A stretch of DNA of 36,494 bases from a virus, in IMG/VR virus record IMGVR_UViG_3300025030_000281, positions 1-36,494 of that record, one strand, 5' to 3'. The notes under the pieces were generated by a model. That model made no database searches. It was not told the origin of the DNA and saw only the letters and a program-made list of their open reading frames with translations. Positions 25,088-32,265 of the stretch are shown here, one piece after another; the stretch's first letter is position 1; each line of letters starts with the position of its first letter. The position numbers and the translations under genes were made by a program.

Positions 25088-26033
25088 TGAAGAAATAAAT
25101 TCTGGAATATATAAAATTCGCAATTTGACTAATGGTAAGTTTTATATTGGAAGTACCATTGATTTTGATAAAAGAAAATATGATCATTTTAGAGATTTAA
25201 AGAACAACAATCATCATTCTTATCATTTACAAAATGCTTTTAATAAACATGGCGAACAAAGTTTTATATTTGAAGCTATAGAAAAGCTCGAGCCGAACAA
25301 AGGAAAATTGCTTGAAAGAGAACAGTGTTGGATTGACTCGCTAACCCCAGAATATAATATTTGTAAAATTGCAGGAAGTTGTTTGGGAATAAAGCTTTCT
25401 GACGAAACTAAACAAAAAATGTCTGAGGCGCAAAAAGGTAAATTTCATTCTGAAGAAACTAAACTAAAGATGTCAGAAGCGCGAAAAGGCAAACATCTTT
25501 CAGAGGATCATAAGCGAAAAATGTCTGAATCTAAAAAAGGTGAAAAAAATCATAATTTTGGCAAACACCTTTCCGAAGAAATTAGACAAAAATTGTCTGA
25601 AGTTCAAAAGGGGACTCACATCGGAGAAAAAAATTCTTTTTACGGAAAAAAGCATTCTGATGAAACTAAACAAAAAATGTCTGAGGCGCAAAAAGGTAAA
25701 CACCTTTCCGAAGAAACAAAAAGAAAAATGTCTGAATCTAAAAAAGGCGAAAAACATCCTTTTTATGGTAAACACCTTTCTGAAGAAGCTAAACAGAAAT
25801 TGTCAGAAGCGCGAAAAGGCGAAAACAGCCCTAGCGCAAAACTTACGTGGGAAAAAGTTAACGAAATGAGAGAAAAGTATAAAACTGGCTCTTATACATT
25901 AAAACAATTAGCAAAAGAATATGAAGTGTCGCAGTCGACCATTCAGCAAGTAATGGAAAATAGAACTTGGAATGGAGCGGAACTAGTTAAAATAGGAAAA
26001 ATTGTATGGCAATTACAAAACAAATTATATTAG
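25080..26033 (+). CDS. GIY-YIG homing endonuclease with seven NUMOD3 repeats (copy 3)
   Basis: 317 residues from GTG 25080. GIY at 9-11, YIG at 22-24, HLQNAFNKHGEQSF, the catalytic-type glutamate in LEREQCWID (E81) and EYNICKIAGS are present. The middle carries seven NUMOD3-type units of the form SEETKxKMSEAxKGKH, some nearly identical at DNA level, so the array has recently grown. A C-terminal helix-turn-helix (LKQLAKEYEVSQSTIQQVM) follows. The 3' end runs 28 bases into the next gene, so the last residues (from about ELVKIGK) are encoded by that gene's leader and start. The insertion lies exactly between a fibre gene and a small gene and is flanked by an imperfect duplication. Confidence 0.9.
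   Translation: MSDEEINSGIYKIRNLTNGKFYIGSTIDFDKRKYDHFRDLKNNNHHSYHLQNAFNKHGEQSFIFEAIEKLEPNKGKLLEREQCWIDSLTPEYNICKIAGSCLGIKLSDETKQKMSEAQKGKFHSEETKLKMSEARKGKHLSEDHKRKMSESKKGEKNHNFGKHLSEEIRQKLSEVQKGTHIGEKNSFYGKKHSDETKQKMSEAQKGKHLSEETKRKMSESKKGEKHPFYGKHLSEEAKQKLSEARKGENSPSAKLTWEKVNEMREKYKTGSYTLKQLAKEYEVSQSTIQQVMENRTWNGAELVKIGKIVWQLQNKLY
25391..25830 (+). repeat. Tandem coding repeats (NUMOD3 units)
   Basis: Seven units of about 17-28 codons encode the NUMOD3 repeats of the third GIY-YIG enzyme. Segments such as AAACAAAAAATGTCTGAGG occur unchanged in units one and five, and TCAGAAGCGCGAAAAGGC in units two and seven. The near identity indicates recent duplication or slippage within the gene. Confidence 0.8.
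25967..26029 (+). repeat. Right copy of imperfect direct repeat flanking the third GIY-YIG gene
   Basis: This copy spans the 3' end of the endonuclease gene, the ribosome binding site (ATAGGAAAA) and the first codons of the 26006 gene. See the left copy at 24995-25050 for the matching blocks. The arrangement looks like a duplicated or recombined junction rather than a clean cut-and-paste footprint. Confidence 0.55.
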
Positions 26034-26242
26034 GTTCTATCACGGTTAGCATGAGTCTGATAGAATCTCTTCCTTTGGATTTTCCTGCTATCGTAGATGT
26101 TTCATATGGAGTTTCATCGATTGAAGAGCCATCGTTTGTAAAGTATGGTGTTTTACGAACGACCGTTCAAGCGTCTACCACTATAGAACAAATGTGGGAA
26201 GCAGTTGAAGCAGCAATTAACGCGCAAGAAGGCATTGTTTAA
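26006..26242 (+). CDS. Small unknown protein
   Basis: 78 residues, ATG 26006 with ATAGGAAAA 5-6 bases upstream. It is a short alpha/beta protein (MAITKQIILGSITVSMSL, then EQMWEAVEAAINAQEG at the end). It overlaps the end of the endonuclease gene by 28 bases. A truncated start of very similar sequence lies before the endonuclease at 25028, so this gene probably once followed the fibre gene directly. I recognise no family; a virion-related role is inferred from its neighbours. Confidence 0.55.
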   Translation: MAITKQIILGSITVSMSLIESLPLDFPAIVDVSYGVSSIEEPSFVKYGVLRTTVQASTTIEQMWEAVEAAINAQEGIV

Positions 26243-26267
26243 AAATCACGCATAGAGAGGGCAGAAA

Positions 26268-26669
26268 ATGAGTTTGCTTAAGTTAAAACAACTACATCAA
26301 GACGGTGCAACTCATAATGAAATTGTCACATACAACACCTCTTCGGCTATGTGGGAGCCGCAAACTCTTTCAATGCCGTCAGAACAGATTGATGTTTTTT
26401 CTGTTACATCAAGTGGTCAAGCGTCTTTTACACTTACGCAAACTCCACAAGATGATTTGGATGTAAGATTAAACGTTAATGGTGCGTTATATAATTTAAC
26501 GACAGATTATACAGTCACTGGTTCGTCAGTTACATGGTTGAATACGCCTTTTTCTATGAGTGTTGGCGATAAAGTAACGGCCATTTATGAATATGGTGGA
26601 ACAATTGGCGATGCTACTGGGCAAGTGAATAAAGAAGATTTTATAATTGCAGTTAGGACATTTTCATAA
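26268..26669 (+). CDS. Small fibre-module protein
   Basis: 133 residues with GAGAGGG as ribosome binding site. The N-terminus (SLLKLKQLHQDGATHNEIV, then YNTSSAMWEPQ) has the pattern of the first residues of the large fibre proteins (compare the start of 23265). Residues about 40-110 are the shared module SGQASFTLTQTP, LNVNGALYNLTTDYTVTG, VTWLNTPF, VGDKVTAIYEY, present also in 16301 and 21396. It is therefore a minimal fibre unit, either a short structural protein or a cut-down fibre. No membrane segment or catalytic motif is visible. Confidence 0.65.
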   Translation: MSLLKLKQLHQDGATHNEIVTYNTSSAMWEPQTLSMPSEQIDVFSVTSSGQASFTLTQTPQDDLDVRLNVNGALYNLTTDYTVTGSSVTWLNTPFSMSVGDKVTAIYEYGGTIGDATGQVNKEDFIIAVRTFS

Positions 26670-26684
26670 TCAAGGAGATACATA

Positions 26685-27041
26685 ATGGCAACTTTTACAA
26701 AAAGACTACTTTCTGGAAGTACGGATGGGCGACCAATACTTGTTGCCGCTACGGGTTCTCCTGGAACTGCAATTCATACTGCTGTTGCTGGTACGACTAG
26801 TTTTGATGAAGTTTGGTTATACGCAGCTTGTGCAACAACTGGCTCAAATGCAATTCTCACCGTAGAATACGGCGGAACCACAAGTCCAAACGACAATATA
26901 AAACTTGCCTTAACGGGTACACAAGGTTTGTCGTTGATGGTACCAGGCGCTGTTTTGAATAATTCATCCATAGTTCGTGCATATGCAAATACAGGCAGTA
27001 TAGTAAACGTTGTTGGGTGGGTGCATAGGATAGCTCAATAA
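26685..27041 (+). CDS. Small conserved virion-like protein
   Basis: 118 residues behind a good ribosome binding site (AAGGAGAT). The sequence (TFTKRLLSGSTDGRPILV, GTAIHTAVAGTTSFDEVWLY, LTVEYGGTTSPNDNI, NNSSIVRAYANTG, VVGWVHRI) matches a type of small beta-sandwich protein that I know to be widespread next to structural genes of tailed phages. The exact position in the virion is not established to my knowledge. Its last base is shared with the ATG of the LamG gene, so both are coupled. Confidence 0.7.
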   Translation: MATFTKRLLSGSTDGRPILVAATGSPGTAIHTAVAGTTSFDEVWLYAACATTGSNAILTVEYGGTTSPNDNIKLALTGTQGLSLMVPGAVLNNSSIVRAYANTGSIVNVVGWVHRIAQ

Positions 27042-27877
27042 TGACAACGTTGAGATACAAACAAGACGGTTACCATCGAGCCAACAGAAGAGACAATTTA
27101 GGTAAAAATTATATTACAAATAATTTGGGACGTCTTACGGGGATAGCTTTACCTCCTGTAGTTGTCGTGGCGGCATTTGCAAACGCAAAATCTATAACAT
27201 TTGATGGAGTAAATGAAAGGCTCACTAGCAATAGCACTTCACCTTTTAATTTCGAAAGAACAGATACATTTAGTTTTTCTTTTTGGATAAAACTTGGTGC
27301 TACGTCAGGAACAGATCAGATGTTGATGGCTAGAAATAATGGTTCGAACATAGGATGGAGAGTTGGTATAAATCCCGACAGGACAATTCAATTTCTTTTT
27401 TTGGGAGGTGGCGGAAATACTTTATATCGAAATTCTACAAGCACCGTAAGTGTTGGAGTTTGGAAAAATGTGATTGTTACTTATTCTGGTTCATCTAGCA
27501 TTACAGGAGCAAAAATGTATTTCGATGGAACAGAAAGTGGGTATACTAATGTCGTAGACACACTAGCGGCGTCGACAGTCCTTGCGGGAGTTTCTACGAA
27601 AATTGGAGTTAATAGCGATTCGGCTAATTATTTCAATGGAAAGTTAGATGAAATCTCTATATGGAACAAAAATCTTGACGCATCAGATATTAGTTCCATA
27701 TATAATTCTGGCGCGCCTACCGATTTATCTTCTCACGTTTCAGCAGCAAATTTAATCGGTTGGTATAGATTCGACGACGACACAATTCCAGACATTATTG
27801 ACAATTCTACTGTTGGTAATGATTTTACTTCGAACAATATGGAAGCGGGAGATATTGGAACAGATGTTCCATCATAA
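27041..27877 (+). CDS. LamG/concanavalin A-like lectin-domain protein
   Basis: 278 residues. After a basic start (TTLRYKQDGYHRANRRDN), residues about 48-225 show the LamG-like pattern of alternating strands: KSITFDGVNERLTS, TFSFSFWIKLGATSG, GWRVGINPDRTIQFLF, GVWKNVIVTYSGSS, KMYFDGTESGYTN, YFNGKLDEISIWNKNLDASD, ISSIYNSGAPTDL, then LIGWYRFDDDT. This is the laminin-G/concanavalin fold common in phage appendage proteins, where it is thought to bind glycans or stabilise the shell. No glycosidase motif is visible. It lies at the end of the fibre block and is coupled to the gene before it. Confidence 0.78.
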   Translation: MTTLRYKQDGYHRANRRDNLGKNYITNNLGRLTGIALPPVVVVAAFANAKSITFDGVNERLTSNSTSPFNFERTDTFSFSFWIKLGATSGTDQMLMARNNGSNIGWRVGINPDRTIQFLFLGGGGNTLYRNSTSTVSVGVWKNVIVTYSGSSSITGAKMYFDGTESGYTNVVDTLAASTVLAGVSTKIGVNSDSANYFNGKLDEISIWNKNLDASDISSIYNSGAPTDLSSHVSAANLIGWYRFDDDTIPDIIDNSTVGNDFTSNNMEAGDIGTDVPS

Positions 27878-27882
27878 ACAGT

Positions 27883-28116
27883 ATGCCCAATCGATATACA
27901 TATGTAATAATGAATACTTCTGACGTAACAGATCAACAAATTGCAGAATGTGTGCAAACTTCTAGAGACACAATGGCTTTATCTAATGACGGTTCGCAGG
28001 CAATTTTAAAATTTGTAACAACTAACGGTGTGCCGCCCAGTCTTCAAGGTCTTGGTTTGTCTGCTTATACACATGATGAAATTATAGCAATAAAAATTGC
28101 ATCTGGAATGCAATAA
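27883..28116 (+). CDS. Small unknown protein at end of appendage block
   Basis: 77 residues: PNRYTYVIMNTSDVTDQQIA, MALSNDGSQAILKFVTTNG, AYTHDEIIAIKIASGMQ. It looks like a compact alpha/beta domain without membrane segments. It begins 5 bases after the LamG gene stop and is followed by a terminator-like hairpin that starts within its last codons, so it closes the transcription unit. The family is unknown; an assembly chaperone for the LamG protein or a minor virion protein is possible. Confidence 0.6.
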   Translation: MPNRYTYVIMNTSDVTDQQIAECVQTSRDTMALSNDGSQAILKFVTTNGVPPSLQGLGLSAYTHDEIIAIKIASGMQ

Positions 28117-28148
28117 TTGTTTCCATTTCGATGGAATTATTGATTTTT
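28111..28148 (+). terminator. Bulged hairpin plus T-run ending the appendage operon
   Basis: CAATAA (28111-28116) pairs with TTATTG (28137-28142), and TTCCAT (28121-28126) with ATGGAA (28131-28136) around a TTCG tetraloop; four bases bulge on the left. TTTTT follows at 28144-28148. The structure separates the fibre block from the scaffold and capsid genes. Confidence 0.6.
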
Positions 28149-28165
28149 CGCATTCTTGTGCGAAA
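28146..28165 (+). other. Second short hairpin in the scaffold leader
   Basis: TTTCGCA at 28146-28152 pairs with TGCGAAA at 28159-28165 with a six-base loop. It overlaps the T-run of the terminator and lies about 45 bases before the scaffold start. It may stabilise the 5' end of the scaffold and capsid message or help termination. Confidence 0.35.
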
Positions 28166-28209
28166 GAAACTATTTAATTTTGGATAATACTATTTTTAGG
28201 GAGAACAAC

Positions 28210-29511
28210 ATGCCATCAACGATGTTAGAACAAGCTATTGTAGACGCAAATCAACTTAAAGAAGCTGCGATGAAGTCGGCTGAAGCGGAAGTTCTAAAAA
28301 GATATTCCAATGAAATCAAAGAAGCTGTTGGAAAACTTTTGGAACAGCCACTTGATGATATGGAAGACTCTATGTCAATTGGTGGTATGGATATGCAAAA
28401 TACTTCTTCGTCTGAAGATGTTCTTTCTCAAATACCAATGGCTGCGACAGACGGCGAAAAACTTTGCCAATGTCCCGAAGAAGATGAAGAAATAGAAATA
28501 GATTTTGATCAGTTGGCGCAGATGAGTGCAATGGATAATGCATCGGACGATTTGCCAGGACAAATGAACACTCCTTCCCCAGAAGGAATGTATATGGAAG
28601 AAGGTTCACCTGGAATTGTAATTCCAGCCAGCATTGGACCAGATTTACATTCTTTTTCAAATGATCCCGAAAGTCCAATTCGCAAACTTGGCGAAGCTGC
28701 TCTATCGGCTCAATCAGTTTCTCGAGAGCTTGTTGAAATGGCAATTGGAAATTTAATGACCATTGGAGAATCTTTGTTAGAAGAAAATGACAAACTGAAA
28801 ATAAATGAAATTGTTGAAATTCTAAAAAACACACTTAATCCAATATCACATATGCCAACAGTCGACGCTGGTCTTCAACAAGAATCTCTTTTAGATAAAG
28901 AAGAATTGAGCATTTCAGAAGAAATGATTCAAAACATTTTAGAAACACTTGAAGTAGATATTGAAAATGTTCCCGTTGGTCATCCTGGGCGTGCCACAAC
29001 GCCAGAGCGAGAAATGGCAAATCAAATCGAACTTGCAAGTCTTGAGGATGACAAAAGAAAAGAAGAACATGAAGCCACAAAAAAGGCAATGGCAAAATTT
29101 CAAGCAGAAAACCAATCTTTGAAAGTGCAATTGAGAAATCAAATTGACGAAAACAAAAAGATAAAATCAATTGCACTTAAAGCCTCAAATAAACTTGAGG
29201 AATTAAACGTTCAAAATGTGAAACTCACATTTAAAAATAGAGCTTTGGAAAGCGTCTCCCTGAATGAGCGACAACGAACAAAAATTGTCGAAGCTGTTTC
29301 TAAAGTAAGTTCGGTTAATGAAGCAAAAGTTATTTTTGAAACATTATATGACTCTTTTACGACAAAAGACAAGAGCTCGAATGCTCCCCAAAATCTAAAC
29401 GAGGCAATAAACAAAAATACATCAAACTTTATTAAGCCGAAGGAAACAACAGAAAACAACATCGATCCGATAAGGGAAAGGATGTTGAGGTTAGCGGGAA
29501 TCAAAAAATAA
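28210..29511 (+). CDS. Prohead core/scaffold-like protein
   Basis: About 433 residues from ATG 28210, preceded by AGGGAG; the frame is open further upstream to 28156, but the ribosome binding site fixes this start. The protein is acidic, rich in E, K, Q and M, without a compact hydrophobic core, and has long helices (QAIVDANQLKEAAMKSAEAE, then DKRKEEHEATKKAMAKFQAE). It ends in IRERMLRLAGIKK. Glutamate-rich helical proteins directly before a gp23-like capsid gene are typical scaffolds (gp22 role), which fill the prohead and are removed by the prohead protease. Sequence identity to T4 gp22 is not obvious, so the call rests on composition and position. Confidence 0.7.
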   Translation: MPSTMLEQAIVDANQLKEAAMKSAEAEVLKRYSNEIKEAVGKLLEQPLDDMEDSMSIGGMDMQNTSSSEDVLSQIPMAATDGEKLCQCPEEDEEIEIDFDQLAQMSAMDNASDDLPGQMNTPSPEGMYMEEGSPGIVIPASIGPDLHSFSNDPESPIRKLGEAALSAQSVSRELVEMAIGNLMTIGESLLEENDKLKINEIVEILKNTLNPISHMPTVDAGLQQESLLDKEELSISEEMIQNILETLEVDIENVPVGHPGRATTPEREMANQIELASLEDDKRKEEHEATKKAMAKFQAENQSLKVQLRNQIDENKKIKSIALKASNKLEELNVQNVKLTFKNRALESVSLNERQRTKIVEAVSKVSSVNEAKVIFETLYDSFTTKDKSSNAPQNLNEAINKNTSNFIKPKETTENNIDPIRERMLRLAGIKK

Positions 29512-29535
29512 AAAACATTAGGGAGATAACAGTAT

Positions 29536-31239
29536 ATGAGTATCATACAAAAATTAACAGAAGGAGTCCAGAGCGTTGATAAGCAAAAGGAAGGTCACGC
29601 TCTCGTTGCCAAATGGCGCGAGCTAGGGCTTCTAGAAGGTCTAAAAGATGAGCGAACAGTGAATAATATTGCACTTTTGCTCGAAAATCAAGCAAAAGAA
29701 CTTTTGCGTGAAGCTAGCACAATGTCTGGCGGTGACGTAGAAGGCTTTGCGGCAGTGGCATTCCCACTTGTTCGCAGGGTGTTCGGTGGGCTAATTGCCA
29801 ATGAACTGGTTTCGGTTCAACCAATGAGTCTTCCAACAGGTCTAATTTTCTTCCTCGATTTCCAACATGACCGTACTCGCCTCGGTGCAACCGCTGGCGA
29901 CTCAGTCTATGGTGGTGGACGAGTGGCAAATGAGATTACAGGTGGTGTAATTCTCACAGGTGCAAATATCGAAAAAAGCTTCTACAACATGAACAATGGT
30001 TATTCGTCCCCAACAGGGTCGGCGAGTGCCACGTATACCGTTGTAGCGTCAGGTACGGTAGGTTCTGGCGATGGCTTGAATACGTGGACGGGCACAGCGG
30101 CATACACGGCTCTACGTGACAGGCTGGTTCGTTTTGATCCAGATATCGCGTCTGGGACTATTGTAGCGGTTGCTACGTCGCCTCTGACATCCTTTTCGCA
30201 ACTGGATGTCAAGAACCTTGTAGCGATGGTGCCGACGCCTGGCCCTGGTCGCATGCAACGACGTTTGACGGTCGTAGATCCAACTGACAGCACTAAACTT
30301 ATGTTCGTGTTGGCAGCTACGGCGTCTGAAACGGCGAACGTATTGAAGGCGGCATGGGATGCTGGAGCTGTTGCAACTACATATCCGATTACAGATAATC
30401 GAGTTGCTGGTGGTGCGCTTGGGTCAGTACTCGGGACAACCATTTGGGGTCTTGAGAACGAACCACACATTCCAGAAATTGACATCAAAGTCAACTCCAT
30501 TAGCATTGAGGCAGAAACAAAGAAACTCAAAGCAAAATGGACACCTGAGCTTCAACAGGACATTCAAGCTTATCAGAACCTAGACGCAGAAGTTGAATTG
30601 ACAAGTCTATTGTCAGAGCATGTTGCGCTAGAAATTGATCAGGAAATTCTTGAAGACCTAGTGAAAGGTGCAACTGGTCAAGTTGCTTATTGGTCACGAC
30701 GACCAGGTAAGTTCCTCGATCGTTACGCGGGTGCAGGCATTGTCAATAGTGCGAATGAAAGCATTATGGGTGCAGATTTCACAGGAAATGTGTCGGAGTG
30801 GTACGAGACATTGCTCGAAACCATTAATGACGTTTCTGCTCAAATTCACAGGAAGACACTTCGCGGCGGCGCAACCTATATGGTTGTGAGCCCTGAAGTT
30901 GCCAGTATTCTGGAAATGACAGCAGGTTTCCGTGCAAGTGTAACCCATGACGAAGACAAGGGCGAGGCTGGTACAGTGAAGTTGGGAACAATCAATAAGA
31001 AATGGGAAATCTATGTGGATCCCTACTTTTTGAGAAATATAATATTGGTTGGTAGAAAGGGCAATAGTTTCTTGGAAAGCGGGTATGTGTATGCACCGTA
31101 TGTGCCACTTCAGGTGACACCTACCATTTTTGATCCTGAAACATTTACCCCCCGAAAAGCCATCATGACAAGGTTTGGTCGCAAAATGATAAGGCCAGAC
31201 ATGTTTGGTCTTATTGTGATTGAAGACATGGTTGGTTAA
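29536..31239 (+). CDS. Major capsid protein (gp23-like)
   Basis: 567 residues behind a strong ribosome binding site (AGGGAGATAAC). The N-terminal delta-like part (to about residue 60) is charged and helical; the fold then begins with FAAVAFPLVRRVFGGLIANE and LVSVQPMSLPTGLIFFLDF, the signature start of T4-type capsid proteins. Further on WTPELQQDIQAYQNLDAEVE and VALEIDQEILEDL match the family, as do YMVVSPEVASILEMT and the end region TRFGRKMIRPDMFG. It builds the HK97-fold shell. Cleavage by the gp21-like protease probably occurs near residues 55-70. The gene is clearly richer in G and C than its surroundings, as expected for a very highly expressed gene. Confidence 0.93.
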   Translation: MSIIQKLTEGVQSVDKQKEGHALVAKWRELGLLEGLKDERTVNNIALLLENQAKELLREASTMSGGDVEGFAAVAFPLVRRVFGGLIANELVSVQPMSLPTGLIFFLDFQHDRTRLGATAGDSVYGGGRVANEITGGVILTGANIEKSFYNMNNGYSSPTGSASATYTVVASGTVGSGDGLNTWTGTAAYTALRDRLVRFDPDIASGTIVAVATSPLTSFSQLDVKNLVAMVPTPGPGRMQRRLTVVDPTDSTKLMFVLAATASETANVLKAAWDAGAVATTYPITDNRVAGGALGSVLGTTIWGLENEPHIPEIDIKVNSISIEAETKKLKAKWTPELQQDIQAYQNLDAEVELTSLLSEHVALEIDQEILEDLVKGATGQVAYWSRRPGKFLDRYAGAGIVNSANESIMGADFTGNVSEWYETLLETINDVSAQIHRKTLRGGATYMVVSPEVASILEMTAGFRASVTHDEDKGEAGTVKLGTINKKWEIYVDPYFLRNIILVGRKGNSFLESGYVYAPYVPLQVTPTIFDPETFTPRKAIMTRFGRKMIRPDMFGLIVIEDMVG

Positions 31240-31257
31240 TAGTTAATTAAAACAAAT

Positions 31258-31301
31258 AAGGGGCGGGGCTTCTTGGTAAAACAAGGTGTCTCGCCCCTTT
31301 T
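31258..31301 (+). terminator. Strong rho-independent terminator after the capsid gene
   Basis: AAGGGGCG (31258-31265) pairs with CGCCCCTT (31292-31299), with additional pairing inside (CTTG with CAAG), followed by TTTT and a second T-run at 31305-31310. It insulates the capsid unit from the nuclease genes downstream. Confidence 0.85.
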
Positions 31302-31323
31302 GTATTTTTTCTCACTTTTTCAT

Positions 31324-31352
31324 TTGAAAGTCAATGCATATTATGATAAAAT
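31324..31352 (+). promoter_or_regulatory. sigma70-like promoter for the nuclease array
   Basis: TTGAAA at 31324-31329, a 17-base spacer and TAAAAT at 31347-31352, each one base off consensus, with TGA just before the -10 (extended -10 type). It lies directly after the capsid terminator and just before the first HNH gene at 31363. Host RNA polymerase recognition is inferred. Confidence 0.6.
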
Positions 31353-31362
31353 GAATTAAATT

Positions 31363-32265
31363 ATGAAGACGTGCATAAAGTGTGGAAATGAAAAAGAATT
31401 GGAAGAATTCGGTAAAAGAAAAAATGGAGACAAAATTACTTTTCGAAAGGAATGTAAAAAATGTTTGTCTTTATATCAAGCAAAAATAAGGCACGTTCGG
31501 CGCCTGAAAAATTCAGAAGAAAAAATTTGTAAAATTTCTGAAAAACGTTGTTCTAAGTGCAAGGAAGTCAAGGAAGTTGATTGTTTTATAAAAAATACTA
31601 ACAATTATGATGGATTTAATCATTATTGCAAAGAATGTGCAGCGGAAGAACAAAAAGAAATAAGAAAAAGACGAAAAGAAATTAATATTCTTTATACAAA
31701 AGAAGATTTTAATAAAATTTGCTCCAACTGTAGGGAAACAAAAAATTCGAATTTGTTTTCGAAAAACATACACAATGTCGATGGTTATTGTCATTCTTGC
31801 AAAGAGTGTGTAAGTAAAAAGAGACGCACACCAGAAGAAAAAGCAAAAAATGCTTTATATACCAGAGAGAGACGGAGTGGCGACGTTACTCTCAATTTGA
31901 AAAGCAAAATTTCTTGTTCCATCAACAAAGCTCTCAAGAAATTAAATCTTTCGAAAGATTCTCCAACCTGGTCTAAACTTCCTTACACTCCTTTGCAACT
32001 CAAAGAACATCTTGAAAGCTTATGGGATTCGTGGATGAATTGGGACAATTATGGAAAATACGACTTAAACATTCGAACTTGGCACATCGACCATATAATT
32101 CCACAATCAAAATTACTCTATGACTCAATGGAGCATCCAAATTTTAAGAAATGTTGGTCGTTGAGTAACTTGCAACCGCTCGATGCGAAAGAAAATATCA
32201 AAAAATCTAACAAACTCGTTGACAACAACATCAAACCGCTTCAACATACAAAAAAGGAAAAATAA
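31363..32265 (+). CDS. HNH homing-type endonuclease with three zinc-ribbon units
   Basis: 300 residues. Three repeated treble-clef-like units precede the nuclease, each opening with CxxC and closing with CKxC (CIKCGNEKELEEF...CKKC; CSKCKEVKEVDCF...CKEC; CSNCRETKNSNLF...CKEC). The C-terminal HNH domain has WHIDHIIPQS with H241, D243 and H244 and NLQPLDAKENIKKSNK, the metal-binding and closing residues. A segment around SPTWSKLPYTPLQLKEHLE is identical in protein and DNA to the HNH gene at 33221. The gene is free-standing between capsid and early-like genes, has its own promoter, and its last base is shared with the next ATG. Confidence 0.88.
   Translation: MKTCIKCGNEKELEEFGKRKNGDKITFRKECKKCLSLYQAKIRHVRRLKNSEEKICKISEKRCSKCKEVKEVDCFIKNTNNYDGFNHYCKECAAEEQKEIRKRRKEINILYTKEDFNKICSNCRETKNSNLFSKNIHNVDGYCHSCKECVSKKRRTPEEKAKNALYTRERRSGDVTLNLKSKISCSINKALKKLNLSKDSPTWSKLPYTPLQLKEHLESLWDSWMNWDNYGKYDLNIRTWHIDHIIPQSKLLYDSMEHPNFKKCWSLSNLQPLDAKENIKKSNKLVDNNIKPLQHTKKEK
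31959..32017 (+). repeat. 59-bp segment identical to one in the second HNH gene (copy A)
   Basis: The segment begins TTCTCCAACCTGGTCTAAAC and ends CATCTTGAAA. I read it as base-for-base the same as 33601-33659. It encodes the part just upstream of the HNH motif. Identity including third codon positions points to recent gene conversion or duplication. Confidence 0.85.

Noticed and set aside
25391-25830. CRISPR-like array
   Set aside because: The repeats are in frame, contiguous and encode NUMOD3 units; there are no spacers.
25540-25869. 109-codon alternative frame inside the NUMOD3 repeats
   Set aside because: The repeat array keeps any frame open; the GIY-YIG frame explains the region fully.
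28370-28834. 154-codon minus-strand frame within the scaffold gene
   Set aside because: It is a shadow of the acidic, helix-rich scaffold frame; its translation is a low-complexity mixture of L, F and H without domain features.
30000-30530. 176-codon open frame on the minus strand within the capsid gene
   Set aside because: It lies entirely opposite the well-supported capsid gene, has no family pattern and no separate ribosome binding site; it arises from the codon usage of a less AT-rich gene.
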